A stretch of 64,000 nt of DNA, taken from assembly GCF_019399895.1 (NCBI RefSeq), contig NC_091881.1, positions 622,501-686,500 of the forward strand. Direction: 5' to 3'. Positions 12,135 to 24,372 of this stretch are shown here, one piece after another. Position 1 is the first letter of the stretch. Every line of letters starts with the position of its first letter. A model generated the notes under the pieces. The model saw only the letters and a program-made list of their open reading frames with translations. It was not told where the DNA came from and did not search any database. Made by a program: the position numbers and the translations under genes. Source of the DNA: Cardiocondyla obscurior. Its lineage: Eukaryota; Arthropoda; Insecta; Hymenoptera; Formicidae.

Positions 12135-15100
12135 ATGTGGCTAAGAAGCGTGCTCTTGTGAGTACTCGAGAAATCAGTAATCCGTATCATCTCTTTCCTA
12201 TCTAAGAGAGCAATCTCAGTGACGGGCGAGTGTGAGAATTAGATCTTCGTGAAATGAGTGTGAGAATTTTAAGCGTAATTGAGCGAGTTATTTTTTATGA
12301 AACGAGAAAATAATTTCATAATATTAAGAATATTGCATACGCTGCAAAAAAAATTTCCTTCTGTGTGAAAACGAAAGTCTACATAAAGAAACACTAAAGT
12401 ACTAGATTGTCGAAATATTTCAATTAATATTCGAAGGACTCTTTTAATAAAATCTAGAGATTTATTTTATTATTCATGACGGGAATTAAATTATGTGTTA
12501 AAAAATCCAGTAAAAAAAAAAAACGCATGAATGAAAGTTATATAAAACAGAAACTTAATACTGTTACTATTCATTAAAATATTTAAATGCAATTTTCTAA
12601 TATATTAAAAATTCAGGAAGTTATGGAGACTTAATTACGGAATGCCGGCTATCCACAAATAATAATCGAGTAAAATTATAGATTCGACACAGTTTCTTTG
12701 AATTTTAATTTCTCTATCAAAATTCCTACGTTCACTGAAAATGTTAATTATGTTTCAGCCGATACTTCATGCGTATCTTTGATATAATCAACACGCTATA
12801 CACCGCATTTATTTGCTAGTTGTTCCTACAACATGCTATTTTTATATAAAATACACCGCGAATATTTGATACTTTTTAAATTCAGTTTTCTTTCTTGGTA
12901 CTACAGTTATATTACGGTATATTTTACGTATAATGAAAAATTTACGTTTCAGAAAAATACATAAAATTAAAATATATTTATATGACGTATAATTTTAATT
13001 GCTATTTTATTTCGATTTTTATAACTAATGCTTTTTATGATTATTACCCAAGAACAATTAGACTGTGCTAATGTACCGAGAAAATGTAATATGCAACATT
13101 TATAAGATTTACATTAATCTACCGTAACCTACGAGAATAATAAAGAAGAAAAAAAAAAAAAGTTCTTTAAGCAACTCGTAGCCACAATTAATGATAATAG
13201 ATGATTATCGGTACGAAGGAAAGCGGTTTTTCATGGACATAAAAGATATTACGTTTCTGCATTACGAGAATTATTGTAGCGAAAGGTGCGCGCAATCAGC
13301 GACTCACTCTCTTAGATACGCCAATTACTTATAGTTTCATTCATGCGTATGTGTACGTATCATTTATTTAGGAGAAATCCTCGGACATGCCCTCGATTGA
13401 AAATTATCGATTAAAGAAAGAAATTAATCTAATTAAATCATAACTTATAATGGCCAAACGACCACGTGCACTTAAAATCACGTCGTTGTCAACTTCAGCG
13501 AGAGAGTAAAACGATGTAGATGTGTATAATAATCTTAATGTTTTACAATATTTTACGCAAAGACGTCGTATAATTAATTTTAAAATAATAGAGTTATACT
13601 GCTAGAAGATTAATTAAATTTTGGTTTCATATTTAATACGAGATAAGAAAGAGCAAGCAGGAAATTGATAAAAATTTTAGAAAATCAAAACTTTGCATTT
13701 TTTTTTCTTTTTTTTTTTTTCGTATTAACTTTCAACAAATTTATGCGTAGAGAGCCGCGTTTCGTAGGCGGCACGAAAAAATATTTACGGGTCGGTAATA
13801 GGCTTTTGCCGTAATATTGTGACTTACGTAATACCACTGTCTCGTGCCACTGGAGATACCTACGTACGTACAGTATGTTTATGCAGATACGCTTGTAAGC
13901 GAGACCGCTTTCTCCATAAGGTTTCGCGATAAATTCTTGTATTAAGCATCCATTCTGGATAAAATTGAGTCTAAGATTGAGTTATGAATGTGCCGTTACG
14001 ATTTACTGAGCCCTTAATTATCGAACTTGGTATTTTTCGTTTATATATTTCATAAAATTTTGATAAATCGAGATTTTAATACGACTTAGATTTTATTTGC
14101 ATAAATACCACATAATACAATTATTTTATTTACTTCTTTTTGTGCTAAAAAAGATGATTTTAACAATTTAAAAAATCTTCTAAATTATTGTTCAAGTTAC
14201 ATGACGGAATACAAAATTAGAACTTTAGATTACTGAAAAGAATACTTTTGTATTAAAAAAAATATACTTTCAAAGGAGTGAAAACGTTATCATTTATATA
14301 TATATTCTATTAAAATATAATTATTTTCATATATTAAATTTATATCAGTCTCGATCGCGTAGGAGTGAAACAACTTGTAGTTTGTTTTACTTTATTTGTA
14401 AATGTATTCTAGTTGTAAATTATTCCTGTACCGGAAGATCGTTCAAATGGAACGGTGCTTATTTAATAGTTTCCTGAAAATGTCGTAGACTTTTTTTTTC
14501 TTTTCTATAGAGATATAACAAATTAATGACAAGATAAACCGTTCATATAATTAAATTTTATGATTTTATGAAAACAGATAATTTTCTTTAATCTAAAGTA
14601 ATAAACAATTATATTAAGGAGAACAATTAGGCACAATGGAAATCATGATATATCCAAAAAATTAAATTTTGCATATTTTACAATATAAAATAACACACTG
14701 CGGCAAATTATAATTGTGAAGCTGCGAAACCACTGTACATTAAAAATATACGTATAGCATTACGTCAAAAAAATTACTTTTTTAAATTACAATTTCATGA
14801 TCGTACAGTGCCCTTGCCGACCACATTTTCGATGGAAAAAAAAAAGTTCTGTACGTTTGTGTTAATTTAAAAACAAAAGTGGCTCTCCTTCGTTCATAAA
14901 GAAAATTAATCGGGACTGATCGTCCTTGCAAATACAACATCATGAATTCAAGAATCTTATTATCTTGCTCTTTCTTTATTAAAAATTTATCTTCCTGATT
15001 TTTTTTTAAGGATATTTTTCTATTTTAAGAATTGTAAGACGACATTTGATAAATGTCGAGATTTTATTACTGTTACGTACTATAATAGAAATAGATAAAT

Positions 15101-18100
15101 GTTAATGGCATTAAAAGTTCAACAACTGTGAAAGTTATCACGCGTATGTATCTCATGATCACCAATTTCGGCAACCTTGGAGAAAAAAAAGAGGACGAGG
15201 TCGTATGCTGGAATCCGAAGGCTCGTCACTAGTCGATCTTAATTTCTTTTTTTTTCTTTCTTAATAAAAATAAATAACATTAATCAAATTGATGAAAATA
15301 TATTAAAACGATTCTGTATGCTGATCGCGAATAATTTCTTTTATTACAAAATAAACTCTTTAATAAAATTTTGATAAGCTACTTTCTGCAATTTAAATTA
15401 CGAAGTTCTTTAAATTTCTAAAATACTGTTGCAAATGAGGCTCGAGGTTTTGCCTGAATTTGTTATTGGCGAACTTTAAATTTTGCGCAATGGGTGTGAA
15501 GAATTGAGTGACTGAGAGAAGAACCGGACGAGCGTCGGATGCAGCTTGCGATTCGAGATGTGAACTTTCACTACCAATCAAGTCTTGCATTAGCTATACA
15601 CATTCCACCATCGTTTACACTTCGCTTCCTTGCATATGCGTCTTATCACTTTCGCTGAGATGCGTTAAGCTATGCAATGATATGACAGTTTTCTTTATTT
15701 CTCTCCACGTCAATCAATACATATATGATTGGACTTTCTTTACGACACTAAATGTGATTGTGACAGATTTATTAATTGGTCTTTTGTTTTAAAATTTACA
15801 GAATATGCAGTATCATTGCGGGCACGCTAGCCGACCGTTCATCGGATATCGTGCAGATATCCAATGATAGTTTAACACGAAAAAATGTCGCGGTGACGAC
15901 ATATCAGCCGCCTCGTGCTCTCTCAATCGAAGGTACGTCGCATGTTTGAACAATAATTTAAAATTATTTGTAGAATTAGAAATACTATAAATTAAAAAAA
16001 AAAAATTTTTCAGACTTCGTAACATCCCACAAATTACCGGAAAATGCAGCGAAACCATTAGACGACGATGACGAGTACTTCGATGAAAAGAAAGCCGCGT
16101 TTAAAGACAATAAGCAAACTAAGAAAGTCAATCAAAAGTTAGAGAGCACAGAGAAAAAGGTAGCTACTGTCGAGCCCGCCAGACGTTTAGATTCGGGAGA
16201 AAATGATGACTTGGACAGTCTCACCGCTAAAAGACAAGCGCGAGTTGAACTCGAAAATTTCAGCGACACTGGAAAGGTTTTGCAGGAAGGAAGATTAAAG
16301 AAAGTCGACTCCAAAAGGCCGCGACCGTCTGAACAGGATGAAGTTATTCCAGGGGTTTACGTCAGGTAAGACATTTTTGTATAACTCGCTTGACTGTGAA
16401 AATCTTTATATAAATAAAACGCGAGGAAATAAATTTCTGATTATCCACAATAATAATTGTAATTAATTAATTAAAGCTCAATATCATTTTAATCTTTAAA
16501 AATATAAAATATATTTCTTTATGTATTCCAATAACCGTGCAATTTTATTTGCATATTTTCAGCGCGGAGTATCCAACGACTATGCTCCCTATCTTAACGA
16601 CTCCACGCGAAGCACGTAGTAAAGATAGCCTCTTTGACTTCGTTCCCGTTAACATTATCCGTGAGGATAGTAAAGATGGGTTTGCGCGTTTTTCGGACGT
16701 AAGTTTTGGAGAACTGGGTGACGTGAGTTTGGTACCGGCTGGTACAAACTCTCGTATTCAGGTAGGTTATAAAAGAGTTAAAAAATTTTTACAGTGAGAA
16801 TTTAAATAAATTTATATAACTACGTGAATTAATATTTTTATATTCTCACTAAGAAATCACAATCTCGATCAAATTGCAACTTGCATTTCTTTTGTAATTA
16901 ACAGGTGAAGAAAGGCCCGAATGGAAAGGATTACGAATACGAGTACGTGTATTATTACTACGACGAGGACGAGGACAAGGCAGGTACGGCGGGTTCACCT
17001 GTGACAAATTCTTACGATATTCCTTCTAGAACAACACCGGCTCCGAGAAGACAATCGGGCTCCATCAGCAACAGGAGCAAATATACTACTGTAGAGAGGT
17101 CGACTGTAGAGCCTAGCAATAACGAAGTGATACCAAATAGAAATGGTAATAGAGGCAGACAGCTGGTCGAAACTGACGACATTTCCGAGGAAAGATTGCC
17201 GACGAACACCCGTTTCCCACCGAGGTAATTATTAATTTTTTTTTTAAAGATATTAAGAGATAAAGATATTAAAAAAATAGAAAATAATATGTTGGCAATT
17301 TTAATATAAATTACGATTAATATGACTAACTGTTAACAGATCACGGTCGAATCATAACACTGGCACAACAGAAGCATCGCGAAATCGTAATAACCGACCG
17401 CGGCCAAATCTAGATTTGGTTGATTCCAGCAGCTTTCGTACTCATCAAGAGGGTCCGGAGTTTCCGCAGACCTTGCCGAAAGGACCTGTTAGATTTTTAG
17501 GTGTCACGCCTAACGAAGACAACGAGGAAAAGCCTTTGATCAGAAATCGGGGAAGACCACAAAGAATTCAAGATCCTGCTCCTGTCGAAGAAAACGTCGA
17601 TGATACACCGGCACCTAGAAGACGTCTAATTACCACAGGGTCAACTGAGGTAATTATTTTATTTAACTGTATTCGAATAAAGCATATTCGCAAATATTTT
17701 ATTATAAAAGCCCTTTATTTTGTTAATAAAATTATATTGTTATATTACGAAAATTTTATTATGGTAAAATAAAAAATTTTTATTGCACGAACAAATTAAT
17801 TTTCAGACCGGAGTGGAACTGAGCAGAGGTCAACCGATACGAGTCAGTGCAGAGGAGGATGAAGAAGATACGCCACAAGAAAGATCCGGTAACAAACGTG
17901 TATCACTGGAAGACAAAACGCATGAGTCCAGCGAAACTGAAACTTCGCCAAGTTATCCTAACGTTACTCCCGACCCTACGGACAATCCAACGACGGAATA
18001 TCCGTCTATTATGGACAAGGTTGCCCTGGACCTTTATGCCTTCCTCCAACAAGGACAAAACAATCTAATCGACGCATCCAGCAGCGAATCTGGCGAAACA

Positions 18101-20253
18101 GCTGCAGATAGCACGACGTTAGCGGACGAGATTACGACAGATTTAACAACAACGGCGGAACTTGCTGACTCTATTCTAATCTCAAACGAATCTAATAACA
18201 CGACGCCAACGACAACGACGACGACAACTGAGCCGACGACCACAACAACAACAACTACGGAACCACCGACTACTACCACTCAACTTCCTGCGGGAAGAGG
18301 AAAATTCCGACGACCTGGACTTGGCAGTCCAGCTATCTCGAGAAATCGGTATACTTTTATTCTAATTATTTCTACGTACCTAATTATTTTAATTCCTCAC
18401 ACCTCTGCTTTAAAATTTTTTATTACCTCTTAATAACGAGAATTATGTAATTTTCGTCTTTAATTTTTCACCAGGTTCAACAACAAATCCAACGGCGGTA
18501 CTAGCACGACCGAGGTACCCGCAGAACCGACTCAAAGAACTCGAGCACGCTTTGGAAGTAATGGCTCAAACGGAGGTGGATTTAAACGACCTCGACCGGG
18601 TGGTAATCACAAGCCGGTAGAAGAAGATACCGTGCAGAAAGAGAGTGCCAGTTCGGCGAACGCCGAAAAGCCGCCTGGTCGCGGCAGATTCCGCACGCCT
18701 ACCGGCGGCAGAATCCCCGTTTCCACGACAACGTCGGCGCCGTCGAACGGCGGAACGACAGCCGGAGCGCCACGGCCCACCTTTAATAAGCTGAACATTA
18801 ATAACCGGAGACGAGGACGACCGACCACAGCCGCGCCAGGAAGCGAGGAGCCCCAAGAGGGAGCGGCGCATTCCGAACCCGGTCAAATTTCTACACAAAC
18901 CGCACCAGAGAGTGCAACTCCGAAATCTGCCGCCCGCACGAGACTTCCTGGCGCGCCTGCAATCAGACCGGCTATCAGACCCGGTAACAGAGTCAACTTG
19001 AGACAGAAACCGGGACAGACGACAACCACAACGACAGCTGCACCAGAAGTGCCCGAAGGAACTGTCGAGGAACCTGCCGGAGAAGGAACCGAGGAGGAGA
19101 CACACGAGGTTGAGGTTTAATCCTACATTTGCATTTTTAATTATTTTACTTTCTCTCTCTCTTTCTTTCTTGGTGTTTTAAAATACAAAAAACTTCATAT
19201 ATTTAAATTTAATAACTATAAAGATTTATTTTTAAATCGATAAACAAAATTAAAAACTTAAGAAATAATTTTTGTTTTAAGAAATAAATTATTTCTTGTA
19301 AATTAAATTCTACGTATCAATATCATTGAATGCAAATACTATGCAACAAATGTATCTAATATTAAAATCATATAATTGATTGCCTTTTCTCTTTATCGAG
19401 CAATTCCGCATGCCAAAGGTAAGGTCAATCTGAAATTCTGCTTTAAATATATACAATGTATTGGAAGATAATACTGAATACTTTACAAGATTAGGTACGA
19501 GGACGCCGTGATGTCACCCGATAAAGTTCTCTCTTCGAGTTTACTTTCACTGGATGGCCTTTCGAAATGTCACCGACAGTGAGAGACGGCTCGTGATCGC
19601 TTTTCACCTTTCGACTGTAAAACTTCACGGTCAAGAATTACGAATACTTGAGCATTAAGAATAAAATACCGAAAGATTAAAAATGAGAAAGAAAGAGAGT
19701 ACAAAAGAGAGAAAAAAAATGTCGTAAAATAAAGCTAACATTATTACAATAAATAAATTTTTAGTGACAATTTTAAAAATTATATTTTTCGTGTATTAAT
19801 TAAGATTCAATAGAATGTCAAATTCTCAGATAATTAAACCATGTTTAAATTATTTGACTAATTATTATCTCTATTTTTCAGGCACCGGCAGAAACCAACC
19901 CGCCGACACGAGCTACAACATCTAATCCTCTGAACAAACTGCGCAACCGTAATCGACTACAAGTGCAACCGAAGACTACGACAAAATCGCCGTTGCCTCC
20001 GGCAATCAGAAGATCGCCTCTGCTACCACGACGCAAGGTAACAGAAACCACAGTTGCCCAAACGAGCCAAGAAGAGACGGCTGTCGAGGAGGAGACCACT
20101 TCCAGCGAGATCGAACCTACCGAGGTAACCTTCGCTGAAACCAGTACAGCTGCCAGCACGAAACATGAGGAAACACGTGGTCTGAGCGGCCTTTTAGCGC
20201 CTCGACGCAGGATACCGGCCCGACGTCCAGGACAAATAGTTGCTCAGAAATAA
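12135..20253 (+). CDS. Secreted acidic/Thr-Pro/Arg-rich protein, nine exons, about 962 aa, unrecognised family
   Basis: Exons by splice sites: 12135-12157, 15802-15932, 16014-16365, 16563-16761, 16905-17224, 17340-17649, 17807-18348, 18475-19114 and 19882-20253. Phases agree throughout, giving 963 codons with the stop. The start encodes MWLRSVLL and continues as a hydrophobic signal peptide ending near GTLA, so the protein is secreted. It is low-complexity after that. An acidic segment comes early, then an acidic tyrosine cluster at about 245-254, a Thr/Pro run at about 576-603 typical of O-glycosylated mucin stretches, and several Arg-Pro blocks (GRGKFRRP, GRGRFRTP, RRRGRP, PRRRIPARRPG). There are few or no cysteines and no folded domain I can name. 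It could be a matrix, cuticle-associated or mucin-like protein. The exon 8 donor may instead be at 19108, and reading through it stops at 19120. An AATAAA signal lies at 20469. The intron 1 length is 3.6 kb. Confidence 0.82.
12158..15801 (+). other. Intron 1 of the secreted-protein gene
   Basis: This 3.6-kb intron opens with GTGAGT and closes with a T/A-rich TTTACAG. It is strongly AT-rich with poly-A and poly-T runs. I see no nested gene in it. A large first intron after a signal-peptide exon is a common place for enhancers, but no element could be identified by eye. Confidence 0.6.
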
Positions 20254-21473
20254 TGAACAACTACTACTGGCACCATAAACCAAGCGTACTCACTCGAAGA
20301 TTTTAATGACAATTCCTGTGACTAATCAAGATGACAAAAGACCGGAAAAATGCAAATTTGTACATCCTGCAGTTCGCGCTCAATTAAATAATACACAGAG
20401 TGCCAATCTCAAAGTAAAACCTTCTAATAATATTTCGTTTCTCGCAATGTTTTATTCATATTTTGATTAATAAACGGCACCTCACGTATTACGACAAATG
20501 ATAGATATGTATAATGTCTTTTACGAGAACAGTTCTAAAGAATTTCGAAGTTTATAATAATGTTCTAATTATTCTCTGAACGTGCATCGAGTGCAATGTT
20601 CATTATATGATATAGTAAACGTATAAAAAAAATTTATCAGCAGAATGTTAGCAAGAAAACATTAATATAAACTATAATTTTGTATTAAGATTGTAACGAG
20701 CGTTTCATTTTATCCTTTTGCAATTTTCTGTTTATCAGAACTCACGCATAAAACTTAGGTGAAGTAGATGATGAATGGTGATAGATATTCAACAAATATC
20801 TTAATAATATAATCAACAATCTTATCATAAACTATCGACAATACATTTACTACGTTAAACCGATTTATAAGCACGATATGTATCACCCTCGCGCGAATGG
20901 CAATCATAATTATAATTATAATCCAACGCAATAACGAGATAAATAAGTACGTTGAAGTTTCAATGCTGCGATAATTGTAACTATCGTATATTTAATTCGG
21001 TGAGTTTTATTTAATGAATAGCGCTTGCAAAGTACTATCTCTAACGTGATACATGCATAGATATACATATATATGTTTCTAATATCCTCATCGAGGATGT
21101 TTTTAGAATTATTACTGCGTGTGCAATGCGTAAGGGTACTTTTGTAATTACCATGTTCCAAGATACACTGTAAATATTGCAATTAAATATAAAATTAATT
21201 GTGTTACATTTTATTTTATTTTATTTTTATCTTTTCCAAAAATGTAATAGTCTCACAAGAATAATACAGATGTTAACTATTAAGAATCAGTAAAGGGAAT
21301 AGAAGTAAGTTAAAAGAAATAAGTCTGAGCAAGATTAATATATTAATTTTCTAAAAAAAACTATTTTATGACTTTGTTTAAATATTATCTTGCACACGCA
21401 ATAAATCATATTAAAGCGTTGTTCCAACCAATTTATTCCAAGATAAAGAAATAGGTGTTTTATTAAAACTTAC
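20254..21473. other. 3' UTR of the secreted-protein gene and AT-rich spacer
   Basis: Immediately after the stop codon comes 3' UTR sequence with an AATAAA polyadenylation signal at 20469-20474, about 215 nt downstream of the stop. The remainder is AT-rich and carries no gene that I can support. Confidence 0.5.
20469..20474 (+). promoter_or_regulatory. Polyadenylation signal AATAAA
   Basis: First exact AATAAA after the stop codon of the secreted-protein gene. The spacing is normal for an insect 3' UTR. Confidence 0.45.
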
Positions 21474-21595
21474 TTGGAAGATGCTCCGTTGATGCCTGAT
21501 GCTTCCCAAGCCTCCTTCGTCTCCTCTGCTCTGATCCAAGCCTCCTCGTCTCCTCCTCTGTTCTGCTCTGTCCTGCTGTCCATCTTCTTCTCCAT
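21474..21595 (-). other. Exon-like segment B (minus strand), related to segment A at 21712
   Basis: Reading the minus strand, a Py-leaning tract ends in TATAAAG and is followed by ATGGAGAAGAAG, then a purine-rich open frame ending at CCAA|GTAAGT, an excellent donor. The frame is open for 40 codons plus 2 nt and contains the internal near-repeat EEAW...KEAWEASGI. Segment A, about 240 nt away, carries the same KEAWEASGI string in its own frame and also ends two nucleotides into a codon at a donor. It could be one of two alternative coding exons, or a fragment of a dispersed repeat. No protein family is recognised. Confidence 0.35.
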
Positions 21596-21711
21596 CTTTA
21601 TAGGAACACACAATAAATGAATATAATTAACATTATACACAAAATTAAATAATGACCTTGAATTATTCCAATCACAATTATTTCAAGCAAAAAAAAAAAT
21701 TAAATAATTAC

Positions 21712-22034
21712 CCGATGGATGTCCGGCCGATGCCCGATGCTTCCCAAGCCTCCTTCTCTCCTTCCCTCCTCCCTCTCTCCTCTTCTTTCTTCACGGCAAC
21801 GCACTCGCGAAAATTAAGACCCTTAATGACGCCCCGGCTAATCATCGACCGCGACCGCGAAATTTTATGCGTACCCCGTACGGACACGACGCATCTCACA
21901 CCCGTTGTAGCGGATAAATTTTGAAATAAAAGTATTAATCGCGCGACGCTCGGTGTGACCCCTACGACACTACCGTATACTACGCACGATTGAAATCTCA
22001 CCAAACAAAACCCGACTACCCGACCGCGGCGCAT
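21712..22034 (-). other. Exon-like segment A (minus strand), possible first exon near a CpG-rich promoter
   Basis: The minus strand has an open frame of 108 codons beginning at 22034 (MRRGRVVG...) and ending at a GTAATT donor-like site at 21711. Its last part (EKEAWEASGI, then GRTSIG) matches segment B. The upstream sequence towards 22.4 kb is CpG-rich and promoter-like, so this may be a first exon running away from that promoter. The N-terminal part is arginine-rich and may be UTR rather than protein. The donor is weaker than that of segment B. Confidence 0.3.
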
Positions 22035-22460
22035 CGCGCGACTCTCCCAACGTTATTGCTCGCGATTCGCGTTACAATCGGCACGATTTAATAGCGGAGT
22101 ACACGGTACGACCCTCGCGACGATACGCGCCCAACGATTCTCACAACGCAGCAGCGCCACGTGCCACCCGGCGTTCTTGGCGAAAAAGACGACCGCACGT
22201 GCGTCGCTTTGCGTGACCTTGCCGATATCGCCTCGTGTATCTGATAACGCGGCGCGTGTTTCAGTGTATGGCGGGGGCCAGGTAACCCGGAAAATACGAC
22301 GAAAATGACCCGCACGAACACCGGCCCTCGCGCACGTCCCGCCAAGCCACCGCACGAACACAAAATGGCGGCTGAGAACGAGTGAGAGAGACGAGAGGTG
22401 TGCAGCCGAGCACACGCATGCGCAAAGCCGTCTTTGTTGGTAATTATTGCCCGCTGCATT
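22035..22460. promoter_or_regulatory. CpG-rich, promoter-like region with a YY1/Pho-type site
   Basis: The sequence is visibly rich in CpG compared with its AT-rich surroundings. At 22362-22372 it holds AAAATGGCGGC, which matches the YY1/Pleiohomeotic consensus AANATGGCGGC in + orientation; in TATA-less promoters this motif often sits just after the transcription start. It could serve the Atg9 side, the minus-strand segments A/B, or both as a bidirectional promoter. Open frames here on both strands look like by-products of GC content. Confidence 0.4.
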
Positions 22461-23636
22461 TTATTACACTTGTCCCGCTGGTCTTACAATGAAATGATTT
22501 ACAAAGTCTATTACAGTTTCTAATGCTTTGCAGTTACACTACACGCCTCGCGCGTTACGGTAAACCGTAACATAAAATCACTACTTTGCAGTTACGAAAT
22601 GAAATCGAAATATTCAAGTAAGGCGGAAGATTGAAAATAATTTTGTGCCTGCACGGGCACTGAACGAGTCAATTTAACGACCAAGAACTATGTAGCTGGC
22701 ACAATTTTCCCGGGACTGTTAGAATGCGACAACGCTCTTCTTTCTCGAAAGATTCGATCGAGTCACGTTTTGATTTCGATTCGCCAAGCTGGCACGACAA
22801 TATTATAAAGCTTTTAAAAAACTGCACCTAGTTCCGTCCGTAGCTAGCTGTCGATAATCGCCGCGTTTGTTCTCGTGATACGAAATTTGTCCGTCGACTT
22901 ACTCGTCGTCGCCACCGACCGGTGACTTGGTTCGTTTCTCTGGTTACTCTCGTCACAAGGAAAGGGAAGGGAGCATCGAGATCGAGGAGCGAGGGGAGGC
23001 TCAGCAAAGATGGTGTAACGCGGAGAGGAAGGTTTGTTGTTCGCGACGTCCCGATGTCTAAATCGCCAGTGAATAATTACGCGGACTGTGACCGATATAC
23101 GAGCGGGCAGTCGCGCGTAGCCGCCAAGTGGGATTGAACGCGCGGAGGCTGAAGAGGATTCGCTTGTGGACCAGGCGGGGGAGGCCACGATCAAATCGTC
23201 GGTTTCGCGATCGCGGCACGAAGGTACGCGGAGGCGCAGAATGCCTTTGTTTATGGAGATCAGCTGTGCTCCCCAAAACACCGCGTCACCCATCCCGTTT
23301 TGCGCGCCCTCGCGACCATCGAGGCGTACGCTCGCTATTTTCGTCGGACAAGGGCCGGCCGAAGGGTACATGCAACAACGTGCACCGCAGCGTCCTTTTT
23401 CCCAACGGACAGATAAAAATTTCTTTGTCAAAAAAGAAAAGAAAAAAAAAAAAACCTGAAAGAGAGGACAAAAGTCTTTGACCCCCCACTGTAGAAATTC
23501 TAAAAGTTATGAAAGAAACGGGGAGGGGGTCTATTCTTTTTCTTATCGCTTTTTTTTTCTAGGAGCTTAATTCAGGCTTTCGAATAGCATTTCCGGTCGT
23601 CGTGTTCCGTTCTTTGTTAATTCTGTTTCTTGGAGA
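22461..23636. other. CpG-rich 5' flank of Atg9
   Basis: No gene is supported. A 195-codon open frame on the minus strand (22844-23431) overlaps open frames on the + strand in two registers and shows no domain, so I treat it as a composition artefact. The region probably contains regulatory sequence for Atg9. Confidence 0.4.
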
Positions 23637-23782
23637 TCAGTCTTGCGGTGCACAGGGAACTCGGAGCAACGAAGTGTTCGGCATTTTCTTTAATTTTTGA
23701 GTGCCTCGAAATATTATTCAGGAAAGTGGACGCGAGAGAGAAGTGAGTCGCACATTAATACAATACTAGACAAGTGTTCAAG
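23637..23782 (+). promoter_or_regulatory. Candidate initiator and non-coding first exon of Atg9
   Basis: TCAGTC at 23637-23642 is a perfect insect initiator. An exon from there would end at 23782, where CAAG|GTAAAA is a reasonable donor. The next exon begins after TTTTAG at 24317. The region between initiator and donor has no long open frame, as expected for 5' UTR. Another start further upstream, near the YY1-type site, is equally possible. Confidence 0.3.
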
Positions 23783-24317
23783 GTAAAATGTATATTTTCG
23801 ATGAATAATCAATTGATTAATGGAATATTAAATTCCGCGATAAGGCACGCAATAAAGGGAAAGAATTTCGAAAGAAATAATAATGAGAAAATTATTCAAA
23901 CATGTATTCCGGACGATATTTAAATAACAGTTGTTGATTTTAGATTTTTTTGATAACTAATGTGCGTCGTTCTAAATGATGCAAGTGACTTTCTTTGTGC
24001 ACACGTTGATTTTTATCACTGTCCTTGTTGTTATCTTGTTCTTGGGTTGTAATGAGTTCACGAAAGACATTCTTAAATTTAAGCTTTCCAACAATATGAA
24101 ATTAAATATGCAATTCTAACGTTTTACGAAGGTTAAAGGTTCAGAAATGCTTATCATATTAATATTTTCTTGTTAAAATTTATATTTAATTTATTATTTA
24201 TGTTTAATTGTTCTTTTATGTATTTTTTAAGTTATTATTTTGATGAAGCAAAATGTATAACAATCATAAAACTATTATTACCTTAATATTATATTAAGTA
24301 ATTATTTTACATTTTAG

Positions 24318-24372
24318 ATGCTTGTGAAGCAACCATCAACTGGTAGCTAAATAAATTTTATGACATGAAAGA
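24318..24372 (+). promoter_or_regulatory. Atg9 5' UTR part with two short upstream ORFs
   Basis: The exon following the TTTTAG acceptor begins with an ATG that opens an 11-codon uORF (24318-24350). A second uORF of three codons plus stop (24365-24376) ends with a TGA overlapping the next ATG at 24373 as ATGA. That third ATG is in frame with Atg9. Such an arrangement can lower translation or rely on reinitiation; this is inferred from position only. Confidence 0.45.

Noticed and set aside
15181..15235. GAGGACGAGGTC string resembling part of the minus-strand exon at 6159-6425
   Set aside because: The match is about a dozen purine-rich bases on the opposite strand orientation, with no donor after it; chance is the simplest explanation.
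22844..23431. 195-codon open frame on the minus strand
   Set aside because: It lies in CpG-rich 5' flank, overlaps open frames in other registers on the + strand, and shows no domain, signal peptide or splice continuation.
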